From: Eggerthellales bacterium UBA948
Lineage (GTDB): Bacteria > Actinomycetota > Coriobacteriia > Coriobacteriales > UBA8131
NCBI GenBank assembly: GCA_002293265.1
Contig: DBCW01000051.1
Coordinates: 3,421-17,060 of the forward strand
Direction: 5' to 3'
DNA: 13,640 nt
Made by a program: the position numbers and the translations under genes
Notes under the pieces: generated by a model
What the model was told of the DNA's origin: nothing
Seen by the model: the letters and a program-made list of their open reading frames with translations, nothing else
The model's database searches: none
Shown here: positions 7,201 to 13,640 of the stretch, in pieces
Layout: each line of letters begins with the position of its first letter
Position numbering within the stretch: the first letter of the stretch is position 1

Positions 7201-7608
7201 CCCATAATTGCCAAGATTAAGAACAACCAAAAAGTTACTCTAAGCGAAATCCATAAGCTCGAGCAGTTCTTTTGGCGCGAACTTGGTACCAAGGAGCAAT
7301 ATGAAAAGAATTATGGTAGTTTGCCTATCGGAGAGCTGGTGCGCTCAGTAGTTGGGCTAAGCAAGCAGGCTGCCAATGAAGCGTTTTCTCAGTTTTTAAA
7401 CTCTGTGCAGCTAAACTCAAAACAAATGCATTTTGTGGAGCTAGTGGTGGAGTATATCGTAAAAAATGGGCTGATGAAGGATTTAAAAGTATTACAGCGT
7501 CCACCGTTTAATACTCAGGGAAGTTTTGCTCAACTTTTTGATCCAAATACTTTTGCGGGCTTGCGTGAGGTCATTAAGCAGATTAACGACAATGCAAGGG
7601 CGGCATGA
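4258..7608 (+). CDS. hsdR: Type I restriction endonuclease subunit R (HsdR, EcoEI-like)
   Basis: HsdR is the ATP-driven translocating and cutting subunit that joins HsdM and HsdS to destroy unmodified DNA. The 1116 residues show, in order: an N-terminal DUF4145-like helical domain (about 15-125); a coiled linker (about 145-190); a PD-(D/E)xK nuclease domain with Asp246 and Glu261-x-Lys263 (VVEAKR); and a superfamily 2 helicase core. The core has Walker A ATGSGKT (375-381), DEAH (476-479), TAT (501-503) and motif VI QMVGRGTR (710-717). A long C-terminal region (about 830-1110) resembles the EcoEI R C-terminal domain. The start is GTG, with GGAGAG upstream; the ATG seven bases earlier opens a frame that stops at once. 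All catalytic motifs are intact, so the enzyme should be active. It is separated from hsdS by about 4.2 kb of fic, recombinase and cassette DNA, an unusual split for this operon. Confidence 0.96.
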   Translation: MTNFDFLDADSQFASFASIAKEAELVFSASTKACALMCRSAMEAAVKWVYSVDSALTMPYDDRLFALIESSDFNDILPSGMNGKLSFLRKLGNNASHTQNTISTAQATQGIKYLFDFLDFVAFNYAKKYETPIFNSGILKNVAKAAATKAEQDELVRQAKADEQLQINLNKLKRENASLREELSKRREDRSAIPFVTPKPDLTEKQTREAYIDNMLQDAGWIKGKNWVDEYLIDEMSNKAGVGKADYVLFGDDKLPLAVVEAKRTSNNLEEGRQQAKLYADYLEKKFGRRPIIFLTNGYETRIWNDQHYPERKVSFIYSRRDLEKEFNLMRDRKPLLGVQIDDNITNRYYQKEAIQAVCDSFSERNRRKALLVMATGSGKTRITISLADVLIRYGWVKNVLFLADRNALVTQAHRSFYNHMSDQLTLCNLVKDKENANARIVFSTYQTMMSVIDDARDEDGGKLYSVGHFDLIIVDEAHRSIYRKYQNIFNYFDAFLVGLTATPKAEIDKNTYSLFDLADKIPTYGYELDQAVTDGYLVNYSTIKTSLKFMEQGIVYDDLSAEDQAIYEETFTDEDSDTLPAFIDSNALNEWVFNRDTICKMFSTLMNKGLHIDYGTKIGKTIIFAKNHNHAERIVRIWGEEYPDYDSHYCQVIDNTINYVQTLIDDFGTASKMPQIAVSVDMLDTGIDVPEILNLVFFKKVMSRAKFWQMVGRGTRLCPGLIDGTDKDGFYIFDLCGNFDFFKANTKDKEPGIEQTLQEKMFVVKASIAMELQDLHNQTDELREFREELVKDLQGQVSALNRDAFDVRQHLRAVDKFVDLEGYALLSTDDIEQIKTHVAPLITPSTDDPFALRFDMLVYQIELAALRKQPYSRAKNDLLKKANALSRLGTLPIVMQQKELITQILNNSYLDRIDVLGFEDLRLRLRELITFIPYDERRLYETDFTDEILDITVEPGEGMGITLENYRRSVEWHLHQHEDDPIIAKIKNNQKVTLSEIHKLEQFFWRELGTKEQYEKNYGSLPIGELVRSVVGLSKQAANEAFSQFLNSVQLNSKQMHFVELVVEYIVKNGLMKDLKVLQRPPFNTQGSFAQLFDPNTFAGLREVIKQINDNARAA

Positions 7609-7698
7609 TCTTTTGCCAAACATCTGTATGGTGCGCCACTGGCAGTAACGCGCCCACAACATCTAGCGTATTTAAAGCAAGTACCTTACAATTCTTCT

Positions 7699-8676
7699 AT
7701 GATGGATAAGCGGGAGAATCAAGCAGTAGTGAAAGACACTGCGCCGGAAAAACAAAAATCAGCAATTGGCTGGGTAGTTCTTTGTACCGCAGGGGCAGTT
7801 ATCGTTATCGTATTACTGCTGCTGCTATTCCAGCTACTCAATAACATCAATTCGCGCGCAAGTTCCCAATTTGCTATTACTAAGCTTGAAGCAGCGATTA
7901 CTCAAAAACCTGAACCCACGGAGGAAGAAAAACGAGTTTACGAAGCCGTTAATCTTGGTGCTTCCAGAGATGACCCCGATGCCAAGTATCTGCCCACACC
8001 ACTTCTTGCCAGCTATGGCGAACTGATGATCCATGTGCCAATCGTGCCGCGTGACATCACCGAAATTGAATTTCATCAGGCTTCATACGACACGTCACTA
8101 CCTTTAACGCCGCTGGTCACAATGGTGGATGCGGATGCTGTTGCAGAAGCGCAAGGAACAAATCACATCCCGTACGAAGACCAGCCATACGGAGAAGTTC
8201 CGCTCGTTGCTGAATCTTTTAGCACTTGGAGAATGTTTTCAGAGGGTGCGGAGATGACTGCGGTTGATACCGGAGCCACAGCTGGAAAATACGCTTACGC
8301 CCCAATAACCGGTACGGTAGTAAGGATCAAAGAGTACACGCTATTTGAGCAAATGCAGGACCTAGAGATTCACATTCAATCTCCGAACCATCCAAATCTC
8401 GATGTAGTTGTTTTACATGTGGATAATCTCATGGTCAATGTGGGGGATAAAGTAGTGGGCGGGTGCACTCGTATCGGCACCGTAAAAAGCATCGGCGATG
8501 TGATCGATAACAACTTGTCAAACTTTACGGCGATTGAAGACCCCGGCAATCACTGTCATGTGCAGGTTAACGATGCAACTCGCGAAGAGTATAAAGGACT
8601 TGAGGGGGCGTTGGACATCTTTGATGGCAAAGGATATGTAAAACCGGAGCCTACACCAATAGAACTTGGACAATAG
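7699..8676 (+). CDS. Membrane-anchored protein with degenerate M23/LytM-like domain
   Basis: The 325-residue product has a charged N-terminus, one strong membrane segment (about 22-46) and a long extracytoplasmic part. Residues about 175-295 resemble the lysostaphin-type M23 fold: the strand APITGTVV (201-208), a lipoyl-like turn MVNVGDKVVGG, and the HxH motif NHCHVQV with His285 and His287. In active M23 enzymes a His and an Asp earlier in the domain complete the zinc site. Here the matching stretch (about 178-195) has no histidine, so catalysis is doubtful and it may act as a cell-wall binding or activator protein. No clear ribosome site precedes the ATG at 7699 or the next at 7702, so the start is uncertain. 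It lies 90 bases after hsdR on the same strand, and no terminator is evident between them. Confidence 0.7.
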   Translation: MMDKRENQAVVKDTAPEKQKSAIGWVVLCTAGAVIVIVLLLLLFQLLNNINSRASSQFAITKLEAAITQKPEPTEEEKRVYEAVNLGASRDDPDAKYLPTPLLASYGELMIHVPIVPRDITEIEFHQASYDTSLPLTPLVTMVDADAVAEAQGTNHIPYEDQPYGEVPLVAESFSTWRMFSEGAEMTAVDTGATAGKYAYAPITGTVVRIKEYTLFEQMQDLEIHIQSPNHPNLDVVVLHVDNLMVNVGDKVVGGCTRIGTVKSIGDVIDNNLSNFTAIEDPGNHCHVQVNDATREEYKGLEGALDIFDGKGYVKPEPTPIELGQ

Positions 8677-8740
8677 ACTCCGGCTTTTGTTGCGCAAGAT
8701 GACGTGCAATGATTAAATCGGTACTTCCTTTGGTACTTCC

Positions 8741-9679
8741 TTAAACTCTTGGCTCTGTTTTCATAGTAGACTCCAACATTTCGCCTATTGTTCCGGCGGC
8801 GGTGGCAAGTCCTTGCATTTCCAGTGGTAAAAATATCTTGGTGGCGTTGCCATCGGCTATTTGGTTTAGAGTCTCTAGGTAGCGTACGGTGATTAGGTCT
8901 TTTGTTGGGCCTCCATCGTGGATGGCGCTAAAGACATTGCGGATAGCTTGGGCTTCACCCTCGGCAATAAGGATCTTTTGGGCTCTCTCAGCATCGGCGA
9001 TCTCTTTGATTGCTGTCGCCTTACCCTCGGCTTCGAGAATTTCGCTTTGTTTGGTACCTTCGGCGCGAGCGATAGCAGCAGCCTTGTCTCCCTCGGCTTC
9101 AAGGATCATAGCGCGACGATCACGTTCGGCTTTCATCTGGCGGTGCATGGCTTGGGTAACGTCTGCCGGTGGTTCAATTCGTTGAAGCTCAACACGAACC
9201 ACGCGAACGCCCCATTTGTCGGTCGCTTCATCCAAAATATCGCGCAAAGTGATATTGATCTTTTCACGAGAAGTAAGCGACTCGTCCAACTGCATCTCAC
9301 CAATAACATTACGTAGATTGGTTTGAGCAAGTTTGGTTGCTGCCAGATAGAAGTTAGTAACATTGTAGATGAGCTTAAATGGGTCGGTTGCCTCGTAGTA
9401 CACAACTGCATCAACGGTAACAGCAACGTTGTCTTTCGTAATAACTTCTTGTGGCGGTACATCCACTACGTTCTCGCGCATATCAGCCTTAGTTACGCGA
9501 TCGATAAACGGTATCAGCAGATGCAAACCGGGTTCCCATACGGTAAGAAACTTACCCAGGCGCTCCACAACACCTTTTTCATGTGGACGGATGATCCGCA
9601 CCGAACGTATCACAAATACTAAAAGCACGATTGCGATGACCGCGCCGACAACAGTAACGGTTAATAATTCATCAGGCAT
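8741..9679 (-). CDS. Stomatin/SPFH-domain membrane protein (QmcA-like)
   Basis: SPFH proteins form large oligomeric membrane-bound assemblies that organise membrane microdomains and modulate proteases. The 312-residue product has one N-terminal membrane helix (about 6-28). An SPFH/band 7 domain follows (about 29-185), with the typical [26 protein letters not shown] and [20 protein letters not shown] stretches split here by a short variable run. Then comes a coiled region of repeated alanine- and EAEG-rich segments (about 185-245) and a short conserved tail. A ribosome site (AAGGA, 7-8 bases upstream) supports the ATG. It lies 108 bases after an NfeD gene on the same strand, the classic NfeD-stomatin pair, and the two are probably co-transcribed. 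It converges with the M23-like gene, whose stop is 64 bases away. Confidence 0.93.
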   Translation of the reverse strand: MPDELLTVTVVGAVIAIVLLVFVIRSVRIIRPHEKGVVERLGKFLTVWEPGLHLLIPFIDRVTKADMRENVVDVPPQEVITKDNVAVTVDAVVYYEATDPFKLIYNVTNFYLAATKLAQTNLRNVIGEMQLDESLTSREKINITLRDILDEATDKWGVRVVRVELQRIEPPADVTQAMHRQMKAERDRRAMILEAEGDKAAAIARAEGTKQSEILEAEGKATAIKEIADAERAQKILIAEGEAQAIRNVFSAIHDGGPTKDLITVRYLETLNQIADGNATKIFLPLEMQGLATAAGTIGEMLESTMKTEPRV

Positions 9680-9787
9680 AACGATTTCCTTTCTGTAAAC
9701 CCCTGCAGGACAGCCATAACCCCATCTGTTTATGCAAAGAATAAGCCAAGGTTAAGCATAAACCCCAATTAAAAAAGCCAAATGCAA

Positions 9788-10234
9788 CTAGGCGCCTTCA
9801 GCTTTCTCGACAATTAAATGCACTCCGTCAACTCGTAATACTTTTATCGGAGTGTCCACTGTAAATGTCTCGCCTGTTTCTGTCGCGACATTCCAGACCT
9901 CTCTGGAAACACGTGCGCGCATTTCGCCGGAGGGAGCGTTTCCCTCGATAATTGTGCCCGTCATACCGATCAAGCGATCAACGCCAACTTTTGCCGGGTC
10001 AGCCTTGTGTACAAGGCGCTTAAACGCCGGGCGCAGGAAAAATAGGCACACGGCAGAAACCACGATGAACAGTGTCCATTGCAGCCAAAGCTCGGCGCCA
10101 AATAATACCGATACGAAGGCAGCTGTGGCACCTATTCCAAAGGGGAGCATAAAGAATGTTAACGTTATCATTTCGCCAATATAGAGAGCTGCGGCAAGAA
10201 TTAGCCAGATCCAAAACCATGGTAACTCAGACAT
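9788..10234 (-). CDS. Short NfeD-family membrane protein
   Basis: The 148-residue product has hydrophobic segments at about 5-45 and 50-68. A soluble beta-rich C-terminal domain (about 85-143) follows, with the GMTGTIIEG and GETFTVDTPIKVLRVDG pattern of the NfeD OB fold. It lacks the N-terminal ClpP-like protease domain of long NfeD proteins. Short NfeD proteins are encoded next to stomatin partners and interact with them in the membrane; here the stomatin gene follows on the same strand. A very strong ribosome site (GAGGAGGG) lies 3-4 bases before the ATG. Confidence 0.88.
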   Translation of the reverse strand: MSELPWFWIWLILAAALYIGEMITLTFFMLPFGIGATAAFVSVLFGAELWLQWTLFIVVSAVCLFFLRPAFKRLVHKADPAKVGVDRLIGMTGTIIEGNAPSGEMRARVSREVWNVATETGETFTVDTPIKVLRVDGVHLIVEKAEGA

Positions 10235-10272
10235 ATTCCCTCCTCTCTACATATCTGTGTGTTGTTGAATAC

Positions 10273-10307
10273 ATTATCACATGAATTACACTTATTTGGG
10301 CTATAAT
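10273..10307. promoter_or_regulatory. Divergent promoter region for nfeD/stomatin and argS
   Basis: On the plus strand a TATAAT (10302-10307) can start the argS message, leaving a leader of roughly 135 bases. Its -35 match is poor. On the minus strand an extended -10 (TGTGATAAT, the GATAAT being the complement of 10273-10278) points toward the nfeD gene. Both assignments rest on -10 boxes alone. Confidence 0.35.
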
Positions 10308-10448
10308 CTTTGGTTCAAAACATCATTACTTAGTTGTTGCAATTTGAATCAATCATGAAGTTGCAAGTGGCTGAGTAAACACGAAAATATATTTGCAAGA
10401 CTGAATTATTGTAACTGGTTGTCACAGCACAAACCTTATGGAGAAAAT

Positions 10449-12140
10449 ATGCGCACTACCATCGAAAACATAGTTTTATGGGCAATAAAAGCCGCAATCG
10501 AGAATGGTGATCTGGAGCTTGATAATACGCCGCCACCGGCTGTTGAGCGTCCGCGCGACCCGGAACATGGAGATTGGGCAACCACTGTGGCGCTTAGGCT
10601 CGCCAAAGAAGCAAAGCGTTCTCCGCGTGAGATAGCCGAGCTAATAGCGGCGCATATTCGCGTTAGCAACGAAATAGCAGCTGTTGAGATCGCAGGTCAC
10701 GGCTTTATCAACTTGCGTTTGAGTGCCGCTGCCCTGCAGGGCGTTATCCGCACCGCTCGAGAACAAGGTAACAACTTTGGCAGCCAAAGGACCGGCGAAG
10801 AAGATTCCACAACCAAGGCAAAGTCTGTAAACATCGAGTTTATCTCAGCCAATCCAACCGGTCCGATGCATGTTGGTCACGGACGTTGGGCGGCGCTTGG
10901 CAATGCCTTATGCAATGTTTGCGAGCACGTTGGGTGGCAGGTAACGCGGGAGTTTTATATCAACGATGCCGGGCACCAGATGGATGTCTTTGGCGAGTCT
11001 ATCATTTACCGCTACCTGGAACTTTGTGGGCATGAAAACGAGACCCCTGAAGAGTTTTACGGCGGAGCTTATGTGATCGACATAGCCAAGCGCATCTATG
11101 ACGAAGATGGCAAAAAGTGGCTGGAAGACAGCCCAGCACGTTTGGAGCATTTTCGCGAGCGTGGTTATGAGATGATGCTCGATCAAATGAAGTCACTATG
11201 CAAAAAGATCAATGTGCCTTTTGATACCTGGTACTCGGAAAGGTCGCTTTATAAAAAGGATCCTATCAGTGAGCTAAGTGCTGTAGAAGATATGTTGGCA
11301 CGTCTGGATGCAGCTGGATACCTCTACGAAAAAGATGGAGCAACATGGTTTAGAACCACCGATTTTGCCGACGATAAAGATCGTGTATTGATAAAGGCTG
11401 ATGGCTCATACACGTACTTTGCTCCGGATATTGCCTATCACCTGACCAAGTTTGAAAGAGGCAGTGAGTATCTGGTAAACATTTGGGGCGCAGATCATCA
11501 CGGTTATATTCCCAGGATGAAAGCTGCCTGTGAGGCGCTTGGTCATGGCGGAAAGCTAGACATCGTGCTCGGGCAGCTGGTAAACCTGTTTCGGGATGGC
11601 GAGGCAGTGCGCATGTCTAAGCGTACCGGCGAAATGATCACATTTGACGAACTGGTAGATGAGGTAGGAGCAGATGCAACAAAATACCTGATGCTGTCGC
11701 GCTCCACTGAACAAGCCATTGACTTTGACATAGAGCTTGCCAAAAAACAAGATGCCAGCAACCCTGTGTATTACGTGCAATATGCCCATGCCAGGATATG
11801 CTCAATACTTCGCAAAGCCACAGCAGAAAACATTGATCTTAGCACTCTGGTCAACGCTGATTTAAGCCTGCTTAACGATGAGTCCGAGCTTGAACTGGCA
11901 CGCACGTTTTCTAAGCTTAGCGAAGTTGTTGAGAGCGCAGCACGCGACTATGCACCTTTTCGCCTTACACACTACGCAGAGCAACTGGCCACCAACTTTC
12001 ACTCATTTTATACACGCTGCAAGGTCATCAGCGAAGACAAAGGATTAACTCAAGCCAGGCTCTATTTAGCTGATGCAACTCGAAGCGTGCTGGCATTAGT
12101 GCTATCGCTTTTAGGAGTTAGCGCACCGGAGCAAATGTAG
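10449..12140 (+). CDS. argS: Arginyl-tRNA synthetase
   Basis: This class I aminoacyl-tRNA synthetase charges tRNA-Arg with arginine in the cytoplasm. The 563-residue product has the N-terminal Add-1 domain (about 1-100) and the HIGH-type signature ANPTGPMHVGH, with HVGH at 141-144. The KMSKS equivalent is MSKRTG at 389-394. A DALR-type anticodon-binding domain follows from about 435, beginning near NPVYYVQYAHARICSIL. The ATG at 10449 is preferred because GGAG lies 5 bases before it and the product then begins MRTTIENIV; a TTG 30 bases upstream is in frame but has no ribosome site. A hairpin terminator follows. Codons 511-531 (bases 11979-12042) recur in a diverged copy at 13577-13640. Confidence 0.97.
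   Translation: MRTTIENIVLWAIKAAIENGDLELDNTPPPAVERPRDPEHGDWATTVALRLAKEAKRSPREIAELIAAHIRVSNEIAAVEIAGHGFINLRLSAAALQGVIRTAREQGNNFGSQRTGEEDSTTKAKSVNIEFISANPTGPMHVGHGRWAALGNALCNVCEHVGWQVTREFYINDAGHQMDVFGESIIYRYLELCGHENETPEEFYGGAYVIDIAKRIYDEDGKKWLEDSPARLEHFRERGYEMMLDQMKSLCKKINVPFDTWYSERSLYKKDPISELSAVEDMLARLDAAGYLYEKDGATWFRTTDFADDKDRVLIKADGSYTYFAPDIAYHLTKFERGSEYLVNIWGADHHGYIPRMKAACEALGHGGKLDIVLGQLVNLFRDGEAVRMSKRTGEMITFDELVDEVGADATKYLMLSRSTEQAIDFDIELAKKQDASNPVYYVQYAHARICSILRKATAENIDLSTLVNADLSLLNDESELELARTFSKLSEVVESAARDYAPFRLTHYAEQLATNFHSFYTRCKVISEDKGLTQARLYLADATRSVLALVLSLLGVSAPEQM
11979..12042 (+). repeat. argS copy of the 64-bp direct repeat (partner at 13577-13640)
   Basis: This is the piece of intact argS that recurs downstream in the same orientation, 60 of 64 bases identical. 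Together with 13577-13640 it brackets the convergent DUF4143 ATPase gene. Confidence 0.9.
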
Positions 12141-12176
12141 TATCATCTCTAATGGTATTTGAACAACGTGCGATAA

Positions 12177-13487
12177 TCACTCTATGCAAAATACAGCATA
12201 GAGTGGCACATTTTTTATACCTCTTTCGAATCCGAAGTTCTTTGCAGAGACTCTTATGACATAAGCGGGTTTATACGCATTGCGATATGCCTCAAGGCTT
12301 CGAGCGGTAACGTTTTTGCCGGATTTTACTTCGATAGGTATGACTTCTCCCTCGGTGTTGCGAAAAACAAATTCCACTTCCGACTTACTCGCTGTGCCCC
12401 AATAAAATGCTTCAATACCCAACGCCACAAGTTGTTGCATGACGTAATTCTCAGCAACACCTCCTCTAAAATGGGCAGCTTTGTTTGATTCAGGTTCAAG
12501 ATCTTGAGGCTCTGCAGCGTATTGGCATGTTAGAAGCCCAACATCGAGTTGATAGAGCTTAAAGTAATCTTGTTGCATGAATGCTTTGAGCGGAGCTACA
12601 CCCTCGCTGATTCGGTAACAAGGAGTAATCAGTCCGGCGGCGTGAAGCCAATTGATGGGAGCCTCGTACTGGTGTGCACGGGCAGAAGAGTCGATTGTCG
12701 TATATTGGAATTTATGATTCTCTTTTGCGAGCTGCTCGGGAATGCCTCGCCAGACATTAAGTATCTTCGCTCCGTCTAATGAGCCTGCATACTTGGTCAT
12801 ATCGGCTATATAGGCATCGTTAATAGTGTTTTGTAAAATGCGTGTATTTGCTAGCGGCAATTTTTCACCTTGCCGTTTGTCAAATGCGGAATATACAACC
12901 TCAGGCATACCGCCGATGAGAAGATACCTTCTGTAATGATCAAGTGCATATTCATGGAGACCAAGTGCCCGATTTTCTAGGTAGCTATCTCTAATAAGTG
13001 CTGCTAACTTGTCTTCTCCCGCAGCCCATAGGTATTCTTCAAAATCAAGGGGATACATCTGCAAGTGATCGACTTTGCCAACCGGATAGGATTGTTGCTT
13101 TCGATTGAGCGCTATGCCAAGTAAGCTGCCTGCCGCTACCACGTGATAACTTGGAGCCTGTTCGTAAAAGTACTTGAGCGACGTAAGCGCTCGCTCACAG
13201 GCTTGAACCTCATCAAAAAAGAGAAAAGTTGTATGTGGCTCAATAGAGGTTTTTAATCTCGCCTCTAATTGAGCGATGATGTTTTCCGGCGTAATGTCGC
13301 CATCAAAAAATGCCGCAAAGCTTCTTTGGGCGGAAAAATCAATGTGTACTGTATTTTTGTAGTTTTTATTGGCAAACTCAAGTATCGAATAAGTCTTTCC
13401 TGTCTGTCTGGCTCCGTTTAGAAGCAATGGTTTTCTGACAGGGGAGTTTTTCCACGAAATGAGTGCCTGCTCGATTTTCCTCCTCAA
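12177..13487 (-). CDS. AAA_14 ATPase with DUF4143 and nuclease-like C-terminus
   Basis: The product is a typical member of the widespread AAA_14/DUF4143 family, of unknown biochemical role. It has Walker A GARQTGKT (25-32), Walker B FLFFDEVQA (88-96), a DUF4143 region from about 190-340, and a C-terminal PD-(D/E)xK-like fold (SEVEFVF and then PIEVKSG). In that fold the usual Asp of the E-I-D-F motif is Glu (residue 372), while Glu386 and Lys388 are kept. The TTG at 13487 is chosen because GGAGG lies 5 bases upstream and the product then begins MRRKIEQALISWK, as relatives do; another in-frame TTG at 13499 would add four residues. The gene stands alone, opposes argS and is bracketed by argS 3' sequence, so it was probably acquired as cargo. 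Confidence 0.88.
   Translation of the reverse strand: MRRKIEQALISWKNSPVRKPLLLNGARQTGKTYSILEFANKNYKNTVHIDFSAQRSFAAFFDGDITPENIIAQLEARLKTSIEPHTTFLFFDEVQACERALTSLKYFYEQAPSYHVVAAGSLLGIALNRKQQSYPVGKVDHLQMYPLDFEEYLWAAGEDKLAALIRDSYLENRALGLHEYALDHYRRYLLIGGMPEVVYSAFDKRQGEKLPLANTRILQNTINDAYIADMTKYAGSLDGAKILNVWRGIPEQLAKENHKFQYTTIDSSARAHQYEAPINWLHAAGLITPCYRISEGVAPLKAFMQQDYFKLYQLDVGLLTCQYAAEPQDLEPESNKAAHFRGGVAENYVMQQLVALGIEAFYWGTASKSEVEFVFRNTEGEVIPIEVKSGKNVTARSLEAYRNAYKPAYVIRVSAKNFGFERGIKNVPLYAVFCIE
12178..12216 (+). terminator. Rho-independent terminator after argS
   Basis: CACTCTATGC (12178-12187) and GCATAGAGTG (12196-12205) form a perfect 10-bp stem with an 8-base loop. A run of six T (12211-12216) follows after five bases on the plus strand. 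It is placed 37 bases after the argS stop and lies inside the last codons of the convergent ATPase gene, so the two 3' ends share this DNA. Confidence 0.7.
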
Positions 13488-13499
13488 TACAACCTCCAA

Positions 13500-13576
13500 G
13501 AAGTAGGAATTACTGTTGGTATTATAACAATAATTCCGGAAATAATGTTTTAATAATAACGAAATTTCCGATTATA
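13500..13576 (-). promoter_or_regulatory. Predicted promoter region of the DUF4143 ATPase gene
   Basis: On the minus strand a TATAAT (complement of 13521-13526) lies about 33 bases before the TTG start; the -35 match is weak. The region carries GGAATTA/TAATTCC arms flanking the -10 box, and CGGAAAT with ATTTCCG (13564-13570) further upstream, which may be regulator sites. This AT-rich stretch stops abruptly where the argS-like fragment begins. Confidence 0.35.
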
Positions 13577-13640
13577 GAGCAGCAGGCCACCAACTTTCAC
13601 TCATTTTACACTCGCTGCAAGGTCATCAGCGAAGACAAAG
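13577..13640 (+). pseudogene. argS: Fragment of a second, diverged argS 3' region (runs off window)
   Basis: These 64 bases align without gaps to argS positions 11979-12042 with four mismatches. In the argS frame they read EQQATNFHSFYTRCKVISEDK; the only residue change is Leu to Gln, and the other differences are silent. Conservation of the protein with silent drift shows this was once part of a functional argS from a related strain or species, not a recent perfect copy. There is no start codon, and AT-rich DNA lies directly upstream. It continues past the window edge. Confidence 0.85.

Noticed and set aside
8644..8690. CCGGAG and CTCCGG followed by CTTTTGTT as a terminator after the M23-like gene
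   Set aside because: The arms are only 6 bp with a 28-base loop and the T-run is interrupted, so it is too weak to call.
8720..8742. Tandem 11-mer GGTACTTCCTT between convergent genes
   Set aside because: Only two copies in a short spacer next to the stomatin stop; it looks like simple duplication with no evident role.
8889..9698. Plus-strand and alternate-frame ORFs over the stomatin gene, and similar ones over fic, nfeD and argS
   Set aside because: They lie wholly inside well-supported genes, have no recognisable domains and arise from coding bias in the opposite strand.
9728..9763. GTTTATGC/GCATAAAC inverted repeat between nfeD and the stomatin gene
   Set aside because: 8-bp arms with a 20-base loop and no T-run; a weak hairpin that neither terminates nor shows operator features.
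10308..10448. Long argS leader as a possible T-box riboswitch
   Set aside because: No T-box consensus (AGGGTGGNACCGCG-like) or terminator/antiterminator stem pair is visible; only two TTGCAA copies were seen.

Overview
The window looks like chromosome from a Gram-positive bacterium of moderate GC. Start sites often carry GGAGG-like ribosome binding sites, TTG and GTG starts are used, and the housekeeping block (argS, an NfeD/stomatin pair, a membrane-anchored M23-like protein) resembles what is seen in Coriobacteriia-type Actinomycetota. That lineage call is an impression, held at low confidence. No rRNA, tRNA, CRISPR array or transposase was seen.

Left part (1-7608): an accessory defence island, the right-hand portion of a type I restriction-modification locus. 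The window opens in the last 70 bases of an hsdS gene; hsdM and the rest of hsdS should lie to the left. Then come a class II Fic AMP-transferase (minus strand) with a C-terminal winged helix, a pair of small overlapping minus-strand ORFs that look like an antitoxin-type module, a tyrosine recombinase, a promoterless half hsdS gene with one target-recognition domain, an orphan ribbon-helix-helix antitoxin (minus strand) and hsdR. The half hsdS has the same orientation as the main hsdS and ends in a near-identical 70-bp copy of its 3' end. It is bordered by a 12-bp sequence present in inverted orientation at both ends of its recognition domain. With the recombinase 21 bp upstream, this suggests a specificity-switching (phase-variable) restriction system arranged in tandem, not as the usual opposed inverted pair.

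Middle part (7609-10448): a membrane-anchored degenerate M23/LytM-domain protein, converging on a minus-strand operon of a short NfeD protein followed by a stomatin/SPFH protein, a conserved membrane-organising pair.

Right part (10449-13640): argS (arginyl-tRNA synthetase) with a hairpin terminator, then a convergent AAA_14/DUF4143 ATPase. Just beyond that gene the window ends in a 64-bp diverged copy of an internal piece of the argS 3' region. The ATPase gene is therefore bracketed by argS 3' sequence, which points to insertion or allele-exchange at argS. The window thus contains two separate places where the 3' end of a gene is duplicated in direct orientation around cargo.
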